From contig CAADHA010000123.1 in NCBI GenBank assembly GCA_900696685.1, positions 1 to 57,176 on the forward strand: a DNA stretch of 57,176 bases, given 5' to 3'. Made by a program: the position numbers and the translations under genes. Numbering within the stretch: position 1 is the first letter of the stretch; each line of letters begins with the position of its first letter. Shown piece by piece: positions 46,339 to 54,743 of this stretch. The notes under the pieces were generated by a model that saw only the letters and a program-made list of their open reading frames with translations, was not told the origin of the DNA and did no database searches. Origin of the DNA: an uncultured Planctomycetota bacterium (lineage in GTDB: Bacteria; Planctomycetota; Phycisphaerae; Phycisphaerales; UBA5793).

Positions 46339-47769
46339 GTGACGCTGGTCGAGACAGAGTTCGGCGAGGCCTACCAGGCTGAGATGGCCGCCCTCCTGGC
46401 GCGGCGCTTTCGCGTTCTGTGCGTGGCGTGGGCCGCCCTGCTGGCCCTGCTCTTTCTCCTCGACGGGCCTGTGCTCTGGGGCGACTGGATGCGCCTCGTC
46501 GGCCATCTGGCCGCCCACCTCATCCAACTGATCGTCGTCCTCCTCTTCTGGCAGAACGCGCAGCGGTCTGGCACCAGGCCGCGGGATCTCCTCCGGCTTT
46601 CCTTCTGGCTCGTGGTGATCAACGCGGTGATCGCCTCGACGATCTTCCATGCCATACAGGATCAGGGCGTGGGCCTGATTCGCATCGGACTGGGATTCCT
46701 CATGGCGTGCATCCTCCTGCCGTGGACGCCGCGCCAGGCCCTGCAGACCGCGGCTGCGGTGTGGCTGGCGTGGATCCTGGCGCAACTGCTCCTCTCGAAT
46801 GAGCGACTCGGCTTCTCACTCCTCGCCGCCGACGCGATCGCGGCGGTCGAGTTGCTTCCCGGCGTCGTTATCTGCTGGTTCCGAACGACCCGCCTGGGCC
46901 GACGCATCGAGTCCGCCTCGCTGCGCCGGGACTACGAACAGTTTCACCGCGAACTCTTTGACGCGCGCCGGCTGCACGAAGCGATTTTCCCCCCCCCGCG
47001 CCTCGCCGGGCCGATCCGCTTCGCCTACCACGATGCGCCGCGCCTGGGAATCGGAGGCGACCTCCTCGCTGCACACGAAGCCCCCGACGGCTCGCTGAGC
47101 CTGGTTCTCCTCGACGTCGCCGGCGACGGCATTGCCGCCGCCCTCACCGTCCACCGCCTCCACGGTGAGATCGAGCGCCTCTTCGCCGAGAATCCACGTT
47201 ACCGGCCCAGGGACCTCATCGCCGCGCTCGATCGATACGCCCATCTCATGCTCGCGCCCCACGGCGTCTACGCGACCGCCTTCGCCCTGCGCTTCGATCA
47301 TCTCGGCTCGGTGAGCGCGTGCGGGGCCGGGCACGCCCCGGTCTTCATCCGCAGGCAGGATGGTTCGCTCGAACAGATCGAATCGACCACCTGGCCCCTG
47401 GGCTCGTCTGATTCGCTCTGCGACGAGTGCGAGGAGACGCTGGCGCTGATCGGCGCAGGCGAAGTGCTCATCGCCCACTCCGACGGCGCCTACGAGTGGC
47501 GCGACCGTTACGGCCGGCGCCTCGGCCCTGACGGCGTCCAGGCCATCATCCGCACCACGCGCGTCGATGATCCGCTGCAGTGGCCGGCCGCGTTCATGCG
47601 GCAACTTCATCGCTTCCGCGGCGCCTTCGGCGAGCCGCAGCACGACGTCCTCGTCGCCGCCGTATGCATGGGAGTCGATGCCCCGCAGCGATCACGCTCG
47701 TGGCTGACCCGCACCGCGACGGCCGCCGGCGTCGCCTCGCGCACTGCCTCCGTCGGAGCGCCCGCATGA
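46339..47769 (+). CDS. Membrane-anchored SpoIIE/RsbU-type PP2C phosphatase, first copy
   Basis: This 476-residue protein has five or six transmembrane helices in the first 190 residues, a linker helix (FHRELFDARRLHEAIFPPPR) that is the usual entry to RsbU-type domains, and a PP2C-like serine/threonine phosphatase domain. Metal-binding aspartates are in GGDLLAAHE and LLDVAGDG, plus later HSDGAYEW. The normal GHG of the second motif is GDG here, and the final motif reads QHDVLVAAV instead of Q.DD. Such enzymes usually act on anti-anti-sigma or similar partner proteins. GTG start; a C9 tract (46989-46997) lies in the linker. Confidence 0.85.
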   Translation: MTLVETEFGEAYQAEMAALLARRFRVLCVAWAALLALLFLLDGPVLWGDWMRLVGHLAAHLIQLIVVLLFWQNAQRSGTRPRDLLRLSFWLVVINAVIASTIFHAIQDQGVGLIRIGLGFLMACILLPWTPRQALQTAAAVWLAWILAQLLLSNERLGFSLLAADAIAAVELLPGVVICWFRTTRLGRRIESASLRRDYEQFHRELFDARRLHEAIFPPPRLAGPIRFAYHDAPRLGIGGDLLAAHEAPDGSLSLVLLDVAGDGIAAALTVHRLHGEIERLFAENPRYRPRDLIAALDRYAHLMLAPHGVYATAFALRFDHLGSVSACGAGHAPVFIRRQDGSLEQIESTTWPLGSSDSLCDECEETLALIGAGEVLIAHSDGAYEWRDRYGRRLGPDGVQAIIRTTRVDDPLQWPAAFMRQLHRFRGAFGEPQHDVLVAAVCMGVDAPQRSRSWLTRTATAAGVASRTASVGAPA

Positions 47770-49178
47770 CGCCCGCCCCGCCCCCCCTTCCCATCGCCTC
47801 CGCCTTCGAGGAGGAGATCGAGCGCCTTCTTCGACTGCGCTTCACCTGGCTCGTCTCTCTCTGGCTGGGGCTGATCGCCATGCAACACGCACTCGGCGCC
47901 GCCATCTACTGGTGCATGAGCCTGGTCGGCACGTCGGTCCCGATGCCCTTGGCCGCGCTCTCCGACCCTGTTCTCCTCGCCGTCGAGGTGCTCCGCCTGC
48001 TCACCCTGCTTGCCGCGCTTCTGCTCGTGCGCACGCGGCTTTCCTCGCGCATGGCCGTGCTCCGGCTCGCGTACTGGGTTCTCATCCTCACGGGCCTGTG
48101 CTCGATCGGCGGCGCGATCGGGCAGGAGATACGCCTGTTGAATACGGGCGCGATGAGCGCGGGGGCGATGGCGTGGGTCATCGTGATCGTCGCGATGTCG
48201 CACTTCGCGGCGTGCGCCTTGCTCCCCTGGACTCCGTCTCAGGGAATCAAGCCTCTCCTGGTCCTCTACCCCGCGTGGATCATCACGGCTCTTCTCGTCG
48301 AGCGGCTGACGGTTCTGCACTTCCTCACCGGTGCGCTGCTGGCCCCATCCATCATCGCCCTGGGTCTGCTGTTGTGCTGGTGGCGCATCAGCCGTCTGCG
48401 CAACCAGGTCGAGATCAATCAGTTGAGGCGGCAGTTCACGCTCAGCCGCCGCGATCTCGTCGATGCGCGCAAGATTCACGAGCGGCGCTTTCCCGCGCCG
48501 ATCGAGACCGGCCCCATCCGCCTCGCCTATTCCTACGAACCGATGCGGCAGGTCGGCGGCGACTTCCTCTTCACTCACATGCCCGAGCCGGATTCGCTCA
48601 GCGTCGTGCTCATCGACGTGACGGGCCACGGCATTCCCGCCGCGCTCACCGTCAACCGCGTGGACGGCGAAGTCCAGCGCCTCTACGCCGAGCGCCCCGA
48701 CGCCTCGCCCGAGCACGTCGTCAGCCTGCTCAACCGCTACTTCCATCTCGTGATGGCGCGGCACAGCATCTTCGCCACCGCCTTCATCTGCCGCATCCGC
48801 CCCGGCGGCGAGATGGAGTGGGTCAGCGCAGGGCACCCGCCGGCCTTCATCCGCCGCAACGACGGGTCCGTGACCGCTCTCGAGTCCACCGCGTTCCTCC
48901 TCGGCGCCGTGCCGGAGGAGGTCTTCGACGCGGGAATGAAATCGACGGCGCTGGGCGTTGGTGAGGTCGTCATTCTCTACACCGACGGTGCGATCGAGGC
49001 GGTGGATGAGCGCGGCCGGGCGTTCGGAATCAGGGGAGTCGAGCAGGTCGTGCGCCGTTGGAGCAGGGACGTGCCCCTCGACCTCGCGCACTTCCTGCCC
49101 CACGCTCTTGGACAATCCCGCTGCGGTGCGACTCAGGACGATGTGCTCATCACCACCGTTACGCGCGCCGCGTCCTGA
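47766..49178 (+). CDS. Membrane-anchored SpoIIE/RsbU-type PP2C phosphatase, second copy
   Basis: A 470-residue paralogue with the same plan: about six transmembrane helices up to residue 205, linker helix (LSRRDLVDARKIHERRFPAP), then the PP2C domain. Here the motifs are canonical: GGDFLF, LIDVTGHGIPAALTV, ILYTDGAIEAVDERG and TQDDVLITTV. Its ATG overlaps the stop of the first copy (ATGA), so both are made together and may form a heterodimer. No sigma/anti-sigma gene is adjacent. Confidence 0.9.
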   Translation: MTPAPPPLPIASAFEEEIERLLRLRFTWLVSLWLGLIAMQHALGAAIYWCMSLVGTSVPMPLAALSDPVLLAVEVLRLLTLLAALLLVRTRLSSRMAVLRLAYWVLILTGLCSIGGAIGQEIRLLNTGAMSAGAMAWVIVIVAMSHFAACALLPWTPSQGIKPLLVLYPAWIITALLVERLTVLHFLTGALLAPSIIALGLLLCWWRISRLRNQVEINQLRRQFTLSRRDLVDARKIHERRFPAPIETGPIRLAYSYEPMRQVGGDFLFTHMPEPDSLSVVLIDVTGHGIPAALTVNRVDGEVQRLYAERPDASPEHVVSLLNRYFHLVMARHSIFATAFICRIRPGGEMEWVSAGHPPAFIRRNDGSVTALESTAFLLGAVPEEVFDAGMKSTALGVGEVVILYTDGAIEAVDERGRAFGIRGVEQVVRRWSRDVPLDLAHFLPHALGQSRCGATQDDVLITTVTRAAS

Positions 49179-49261
49179 CCACGCCTGGATTGAAGTCAAG
49201 CCCCGCTCTGCGGGTTCGCGCGCCGACTCCGCCGGCCGCGGCAATCGCGGCCGCTGCTCCG

Positions 49262-49267
49262 TAGAAT
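49262..49267 (+). promoter_or_regulatory. Candidate -10 element TAGAAT, leaderless start
   Basis: TAGAAT ends six bases before the ATG at 49274. Normal spacing would start the transcript at the A of the ATG. No ribosome-binding site and no clear -35 box are present. Confidence 0.4.
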
Positions 49268-49273
49268 CGATCC

Positions 49274-50341
49274 ATGCGTCGCGTCGTCCTGCCGCTTGCC
49301 CTGTTCGCCGTTCTCTCCACGCCGCTTTCCGTCTGCGCACAGAGCCTTAACGAGCAACTTGACCAGGAGCAGTTCCTGCGCGGCCTCGCGGAGTACGGCC
49401 TGCACGATCTGCTCGACTACGTGCTCGATGCCGGCGGCCGGCACGACCCCGCCATGCCGCACATCATCGCCATCGCCCAACTCCAGGCCGCGCTCGCCGA
49501 CGAAGCGCTCGCCCCGGCGCAGCGCGCCCGGGCCGTCGACGAACTGCTCTCTGCGCGGCGGAACCTGGTCGAGGCCTTCACCTCCGATCCGCGAGCGCCT
49601 CTCTGGCGCGCCGACCTCGCCCAAGGCATCCTGTTCCTCGGGGAGGCGCAGGGCGCGGCCGCGCTCACGGCCGAGTTCGGCGTCGCTGACGAGGCGCTTT
49701 ACGCCCGCCTCGAGGCCGCAGCCGCCGAGGCGCTGCGCCTCATCGACGACGCGATGGTCGGCCTGGCCGACGAGATTCTCGATCTCGAAGAACATCGCGA
49801 CTTCTCAACCAGCGCCGCCCTTCAGCAGCACCACCGCTTCCTCCTCCACACCGAACAGCGCCAGCGCCTGCCTTTCCTCCATGCCTGTGCGCTGCATCTC
49901 GCGGAAGTCGTCGCCCGCGGCGATCCCCGGGAGCATCGCTGGCAGCAAGTCCTCGACTCGCTCGCGCCGGTCATCGGCGACCTCTCGGAGCCGTGGGCCG
50001 GCCGGGCGAGGGTGTTGTCAGGAATCGCCCTGACGCGCCTGGGCCGCTACGACGAGGCGCGCCGCCGATTCGACCAGGCGATCGCTTCGGGCCAGTCTGA
50101 CGCCCTCACGGCGCTTCGCGCCCGCCTGGGCCTCATCGACATGCTGGCGCGCTCGGAGGGCAGTCCCGCCGCAATCGCGGCCCTCGACCGCCTCGCCGCG
50201 ATCGACCAGGTCCGTCGTGATCCGTTCGCATTTCTTCTCGTGTGCGACATGCGGTTCCGGCTCGCATCGGGGGGGGCAATGCCGCGTCGGGCCGGCCCGA
50301 CTTCCTCGGCGCACAAGGCGATGCGGCCCGGCGCCTCGTGA
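49274..50341 (+). CDS. Exported TPR-like protein, N-terminal part of a frameshifted gene
   Basis: The frame gives 355 residues: a signal peptide (VVLPLALFAVLSTPLSVCAQ), a helical domain and TPR-like repeats (GIALTRLGRYDEARRRFDQA). At the G8 tract (50269-50276) protein-like sequence stops, and the remaining 20 or so residues (MPRRAGPTSSAHK...) look like out-of-frame translation. The downstream frame continues the repeat protein from the same point. One extra G in the tract would join both into a protein of about 874 residues, similar in plan to the large TPR protein of the ExbBD operon. TAGAAT ends six bases before the ATG. Confidence 0.75.
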   Translation: MRRVVLPLALFAVLSTPLSVCAQSLNEQLDQEQFLRGLAEYGLHDLLDYVLDAGGRHDPAMPHIIAIAQLQAALADEALAPAQRARAVDELLSARRNLVEAFTSDPRAPLWRADLAQGILFLGEAQGAAALTAEFGVADEALYARLEAAAAEALRLIDDAMVGLADEILDLEEHRDFSTSAALQQHHRFLLHTEQRQRLPFLHACALHLAEVVARGDPREHRWQQVLDSLAPVIGDLSEPWAGRARVLSGIALTRLGRYDEARRRFDQAIASGQSDALTALRARLGLIDMLARSEGSPAAIAALDRLAAIDQVRRDPFAFLLVCDMRFRLASGGAMPRRAGPTSSAHKAMRPGAS

Positions 50342-51897
50342 CCGAAGCCCTCCGCGTCTACCGCCTGTACCTCCAGAACGACCTGCTGCCGCTGACCGCG
50401 TCGCAGCGCGAGGATGTGGTCGCCGACCGATGGCGCGCGATCACGCCACAGTCCATTCCCATCGCCGACCTGCCCGCGGAGATGGCGCTGGCGCAGGCCG
50501 AGCGCCTCACCGCCGACGCCGGGCGGCAGGCCGAGGCGATGGCGCTGCTCGAGGGTCTGCTCGCCAGGCACGGTCATTCGGAGGAGTTGGCTCCGCGACT
50601 CCTGCTGGCCCTGGGCAACCTGCATGCGCTGCGAGGCGAGACGGACCGCGCCTGCACCATGTGGCTCGATGCGGCCCGGCGCTTTCCGCTCGACTCGCGC
50701 GCTCCCGCCGCCGCGGAGCGGGCCGCCGCGCTCCTCTCCGCAGCCGTGCTCGAACCCGGCGCCGCGCCTGCACTCGACGAACTCTACGAACGCGCTCTCA
50801 CGCTCATCATCGAGCGATTCCCCCAGAGCGCCGCCTTCGACCGCTGGGCGTATGAGCGCGGCCTGCTGCTCATCCGCCGTGCACGGTTCGATGAGGCGGC
50901 GGACTCGCTTGCGCTCGTTGCAGCCGGCTCGGCCCTGCACGTCGATGCCGCGTTCCAGGTTGTGCAGGCGCGATGGAAGCAGGCGGCCGCAGCGCCGACG
51001 CCCGAGGAGCAGCGCGCCCTGCTTTCGCAGGTCCGCGCCGCTGCCGACCGCGCCTCCGACCTCGCCGACCGCGCCCGGCAGGGCGCGCCGCAGGAGGCCG
51101 CGCGCCTCGCCGATCTTCTCTACTACCGCGTCGCCGCGCAGGTCCGTGCGGCGCAGGCGCAGCGCGGCCTCGGGGAATACGAAGCGGCGCTCCAGCGCCT
51201 CGAGAGGCTTGAAGAGACTCCGGGCGTTGAGGACGCACTTGCCGCGGAAATCGTCGACGCCCGCATCTCCGTTCTCGAAGCGCTCGGCCGCACCGACCGC
51301 ATTGAGAACGACCTGCGCGAACTGACGCAGCGCTCCCCGCAGCGGGCGCTCGGCTTCATCACGCGCATCGTCTCGGCTCGCCTCGCCGAGGCGCAGCATC
51401 TTGTCGATTCGGGGGACGAGGCCGCCGCCTCGTCCATGGCACGCGAGCGCATCGAACCGCTCTCCCGCCTTGGCCACTCGATCGCCCAGCCGCTGAGCGC
51501 GTCGGGCGAGAATGGGCTGGCCGCGACGCTCGCGCACGCCGACGCCCTTCGCCTCGCGGGCGAGCACCTCTCGGCCCTCGCCGCCTACGAACAGGTGCTC
51601 GTGTGGCGCGAGACCTCGGCCGAGGCGGTGCTCGGCCGCTCCGAGTGCCTGTTCCAACTTGATCGCTGGGCCGACGCACTGCCGGGCTACCAGCGCCTTG
51701 CCGACGCCTCTGCTGCTGCGCACAGCGCAACCTTCTGGCTCGCGGAGTTGCGCATCCTCCAGGTCTTCGACCGCGCGCGGCGCAACACCGACCGCATTCA
51801 TCCGCGCATCGGCCGGCTGCGCCTGATCGATCCGCAGTTGGGCGGACCGCGCTTTCGCCCCCACTTCGCCGTCCTCGAAGACCGCTACGCGCCATAG
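50338..51897 (+). CDS. TPR-like protein, C-terminal part of a frameshifted gene
   Basis: This frame carries the C-terminal TPR repeats (LLALGNLHALRGETDRACTM, GLLLIRRARFDEAADSLALV, LGRSECLFQLDRWADALPGY). Its protein-like sequence actually begins just after the G8 tract (NAASGRPDFLGAQGDAARR), upstream of any good start codon. The annotated start here is a GTG in a GTGA overlap with the end of the upstream frame; an ATG at 50242 is also in frame but out of register with the upstream product. Both are probably artefacts of the frameshift. Alone the product would lack a signal peptide. Confidence 0.65.
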   Translation: MTEALRVYRLYLQNDLLPLTASQREDVVADRWRAITPQSIPIADLPAEMALAQAERLTADAGRQAEAMALLEGLLARHGHSEELAPRLLLALGNLHALRGETDRACTMWLDAARRFPLDSRAPAAAERAAALLSAAVLEPGAAPALDELYERALTLIIERFPQSAAFDRWAYERGLLLIRRARFDEAADSLALVAAGSALHVDAAFQVVQARWKQAAAAPTPEEQRALLSQVRAAADRASDLADRARQGAPQEAARLADLLYYRVAAQVRAAQAQRGLGEYEAALQRLERLEETPGVEDALAAEIVDARISVLEALGRTDRIENDLRELTQRSPQRALGFITRIVSARLAEAQHLVDSGDEAAASSMARERIEPLSRLGHSIAQPLSASGENGLAATLAHADALRLAGEHLSALAAYEQVLVWRETSAEAVLGRSECLFQLDRWADALPGYQRLADASAAAHSATFWLAELRILQVFDRARRNTDRIHPRIGRLRLIDPQLGGPRFRPHFAVLEDRYAP

Positions 51898-51953
51898 GCA
51901 CAGCAACTCATCATCGGCGCTGTTGGGTCGGCGGACAGGTCAAGGCCGCATGC

Positions 51954-52508
51954 CTATCTGTCGGAATCGGCGAGCCGGGAAACGAACCGGTTCTCCAGTG
52001 CGAGCATTCCTGCCCCGTAGTGCGCGACAGGCAGGATGATCGCCAGGAGCACCACGTTGCGCAGGATGCTCCTCCACCCGACCGCGCCGCCGAGGAACTT
52101 GCCGAAGCAGGAGCAGTCGATGTCCATGCCGCGCACGATGACGCTGAGCATGGCGAGGCAGAAGAGCACGAGCAGAGCCGCGATGAGGCGGGCGGCCCCG
52201 CGCGTCGCTACGCCGATGATCAGCGCCGCCGCGCAGACCACCTCAAGCCACGGAATCAGAAATGCCGTGAACGGGATCAGATCGCTGTGCAGGACGCGAA
52301 ACCCGTTGACCGACGCGGCGAAGTTGGCGGGATCAATGCCCTGGTTGGCGATGGGCACAAGCAGGTCCACGCCTCGCAGGGCTTCGAGCCAGCCGAGTTT
52401 CGCCGCTCCGCTGAAGAGAAACAGCCCCGCCATGACCCACCGCGCCGCGAGCAGTCCCAGACGCGCGCCGCTCGAGAGAGATGGCGAAGTGCAGCAGGCG
52501 TTGGTCAC
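51954..52508 (-). CDS. MauE/DoxX-like membrane protein
   Basis: This 184-residue inner-membrane protein has four to five helices (RWVMAGLFLFSGAAKLGWLE, FLIPWLEVVCAAALIIGVAT, LLVLFCLAMLSVIVRG, LRNVVLLAIILPVAHYG). The pattern SG..KL at the end of helix one, LE.V in helix two, and DIDCSCFGKF with GWRSILRNVVLL after the third helix is that of MauE/DoxX-type proteins. The CxC pair may take part in redox or metal handling. Third gene of the DUF1573-rhodanese-MauE operon, 22 bases after the rhodanese gene. Confidence 0.82.
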   Translation of the reverse strand: MTNACCTSPSLSSGARLGLLAARWVMAGLFLFSGAAKLGWLEALRGVDLLVPIANQGIDPANFAASVNGFRVLHSDLIPFTAFLIPWLEVVCAAALIIGVATRGAARLIAALLVLFCLAMLSVIVRGMDIDCSCFGKFLGGAVGWRSILRNVVLLAIILPVAHYGAGMLALENRFVSRLADSDR

Positions 52509-52530
52509 CGATGATCGCTCCGATCTGGAA

Positions 52531-53193
52531 TCAGTTGGACGACTCGACGGGCAGCCGCGCCTCGATCCACCCCGGCAGGCCCGCCGTCATCACGTACACG
52601 CGCTTGAACTGCTTCTCGTGGATCAGCCGGGAGCGCACGAGATGCGACGATTCGCAGTCGCCCCCCGTGCAGTAGACGACGATGACCGCGTCCTCGGGCC
52701 AGAACGGCATGTCCTCGGGCAGCGTGTTGTCAAAGAAACTCTTGGGCGTAATGTGATAGGCGTCGGGAATGTGCGACTCGTCAAACTGCTTTTTCTCGCG
52801 CGCGTCGATGAAGATCACCTGAACAGGGTTCGCGTCGTCGAGAAAGGGCAGCGTGTCGTAGATGTACCACGCCTGTTCGATGGTGATCGACTCGCCCAGC
52901 GCGGCGAGATTGAACGGCGCGGGGGCAGGCGCGCCGTCGACGGCGCCGCCGGTCGCGCCGCCTTCCGCCGGAGTGCCGGCGCCGCCTGGTGCGCCGTCAG
53001 GCGAGGCTGCGCCCCGGGCACCCGCACCAGCCGCTTCGCCCGCCGGCTCGGACGCAGTCCTCTTGAGGAACTCGCCGATCATCGCACGCTGACGGTCCGC
53101 GCTGCTGAGGTGAAGAGCCGCAGCGCCGGCTCCAACGCACGCGAGCAAGACCAACTGCATCGACGCACACTTGAGCGGATTGCAGCAGGTCAT
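52531..53193 (-). CDS. Rhodanese domain protein with N-terminal anchor
   Basis: This 220-residue protein has a hydrophobic N-terminus (SMQLVLLACVGAGAAALHL) serving as anchor or signal, a low-complexity Gly/Ala/Pro linker (about residues 50-95), and a rhodanese domain (IFIDAREKKQFDESHIPDAY). The active-site loop is CTGGDCESS, with the catalytic cysteine at VVYC and a second cysteine in the loop. It is expected to face the periplasm and handle sulfane sulfur. Middle gene of the operon, 42 bases after the DUF1573 gene. Confidence 0.88.
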   Translation of the reverse strand: MTCCNPLKCASMQLVLLACVGAGAAALHLSSADRQRAMIGEFLKRTASEPAGEAAGAGARGAASPDGAPGGAGTPAEGGATGGAVDGAPAPAPFNLAALGESITIEQAWYIYDTLPFLDDANPVQVIFIDAREKKQFDESHIPDAYHITPKSFFDNTLPEDMPFWPEDAVIVVYCTGGDCESSHLVRSRLIHEKQFKRVYVMTAGLPGWIEARLPVESSN

Positions 53194-53235
53194 TTCATCG
53201 CTCCTTGAATGACTCGACGAAGGAAACTGGACTTC

Positions 53236-54432
53236 TCAGCGGTCGTCGCCCGCGGCCGCACCGCCCGCCGGCTTCGTCGCCGTCCCATCGCCATCTCCGG
53301 GCGGAGCGATGATCGGTCCGCGCCCGATCGAACGCACCACGCCGAAGAACCGGATCTCCAGTTCCTTCTCGTCAGGAATGTCGGTCGTGAGATAAACGAC
53401 GCCGTTGAACGCGCCCTTCTCCTGCGGCGTCGTGCCCTGGAGACGGATCACCGGAATCTTGTTCGCCGCGACCTCGATGAACTCCTGGCTGACCTCCACG
53501 CGCGCCGTCGACTGCGATTCGATCCGCACGCCGACGATGTTGAACGGCTTGTCGAGCAGGCTGTAGACGCGCACTTCCCGGTCAAACGCCTCGCCCGGCC
53601 CGAGCGTGCCGATCGTAAAGCGGTCAGGAGTGACCTGGAGTTGCCCCGCGATGTGCCCGTTGATGTGATGGCGAACCATGTGCTCGACCGTGCCCTTGCC
53701 GTCAAGGTCGCTCAGTTCGGTCATGAACGTGATCTGACGGTCGAGGATGCCCTTGGGCGCCGCCGGATCGACAGTGAACCGCACGGTGATTGACGTCACC
53801 GGCTTGCCGGCCGCGTCCGGCGCGACCTCGCGCTTGACAATCTCGCTGGTCACGTGCGGGCCGCCGATGTGGACGCTCTTGATGTTGAAGACCGATCGGT
53901 CGGACGAGAGCGTGACTTCGCCCGTAGCCCCCTTGCCGTAGACCAGCCGGCCCAGTGCGATCGAAGGCGTCGAGAGCCGCACTGCCTGGAGCACCTCGAC
54001 GCTTATCCCCAGTTTGCGCTCGGGATTCGAAACGTCGTTGGACTTGACGGTGATGTTCTTGTGGTGCTTGCCCGGCCTCTCCTTCGGATCGAACCGGACT
54101 TCAATCGTCCCGCTCTCCCCGGGAAGGTAGTCTCGGATGTCCAGTTCGGGCACGGTGCAACCGCACTCGCTGTCGATCTGAGAGATGATGAGCATGTCGT
54201 TGCCGACGTTCGTGAAGGAGAAGGTGCAGCGGACCTGGCCGGTGTCGGGGATGACGCCGAAGTCATGCGCGTCCTTGACGAACTCGATCCGCGCGGCGCG
54301 GACGTTGGTCATGCTCCCGTCCGGCCCGGGCGCGGTCCGGCCGAACAACTGGGCCTCGACCGGAACAGTCGTCGCCAGAATGGCCGTGAAAGCGGTGAGG
54401 GTGCTCAGTCCGATCATCTGTGATCTCTTCAT
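53236..54432 (-). CDS. Exported DUF1573 domain protein
   Basis: This 398-residue protein has a signal peptide (LSTLTAFTAILATTVPVEAQ) and a DUF1573 domain near the N-terminus: HDFGVIPDTGQVRCTFSFTN, followed by SECGCTVPELD and GESGTIEVRFDP. It resembles an immunoglobulin-like ASPM/SPD-2/Hydin module. Two or three more beta-sandwich repeats follow. AAGGGG lies eight bases before the ATG. It is the first gene of a three-gene operon with rhodanese and MauE proteins, a combination seen repeatedly in planctomycetes. The role is unknown. Confidence 0.88.
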   Translation of the reverse strand: MKRSQMIGLSTLTAFTAILATTVPVEAQLFGRTAPGPDGSMTNVRAARIEFVKDAHDFGVIPDTGQVRCTFSFTNVGNDMLIISQIDSECGCTVPELDIRDYLPGESGTIEVRFDPKERPGKHHKNITVKSNDVSNPERKLGISVEVLQAVRLSTPSIALGRLVYGKGATGEVTLSSDRSVFNIKSVHIGGPHVTSEIVKREVAPDAAGKPVTSITVRFTVDPAAPKGILDRQITFMTELSDLDGKGTVEHMVRHHINGHIAGQLQVTPDRFTIGTLGPGEAFDREVRVYSLLDKPFNIVGVRIESQSTARVEVSQEFIEVAANKIPVIRLQGTTPQEKGAFNGVVYLTTDIPDEKELEIRFFGVVRSIGRGPIIAPPGDGDGTATKPAGGAAAGDDR

Positions 54433-54743
54433 GGTGATTCCCCTTCTGTGACGCGGCCGGCCGCGTCAAAAAAGTCTGCCGGCCAACCCTGTCGAGGCCT
54501 CGATGCCGGTCAGGAACAGTAGACGCCCAAGTCGGTTCAGGGCGTCAGGTCCTCACAGAAAATATCAGCCCGATCGGGAGGGAGCATTGGCGGATCCGCA
54601 CTCCCGAGACCGGAGGCATCCCGAGCAGGCGGGCCGGGCCGTCGAGAAACTGCGGGGTCTGACCTGCTGCGTAGATGTCCGCCACGGATGCCGCTCCCAG
54701 GCCAGTCGCCGCTCAAGCCGCCATACCATTCCATCCGACACCC
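54433..54743. other. Divergent intergenic region between the DUF1573 operon and dnaJ
   Basis: These 311 bases hold no convincing gene. The features seen are the 18-base palindrome with an adjoining A6 run next to the DUF1573 gene, and TACCAT at 54724-54729, a -10-like box 14 bases before the dnaJ start. Short frames in it are not protein-like. Confidence 0.5.
54450..54467. promoter_or_regulatory. Perfect 18-base palindrome, candidate operator
   Basis: GACGCGGCCGGCCGCGTC is its own reverse complement. It lies 17 bases upstream of the DUF1573 start codon, just before the ribosome-binding site, and is bordered by six A (six T on the coding strand, on the upstream side). As the T run precedes the stem in the direction of transcription, it is not an intrinsic terminator. 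A repressor site or a leader hairpin is possible. Confidence 0.5.

Noticed and set aside
54450-54473. Palindrome plus A6 considered as an intrinsic terminator
   Set aside because: In the minus (gene) direction the T run lies before the stem, and in the plus direction the run is A. It also sits in a divergent upstream region where no transcript should end.
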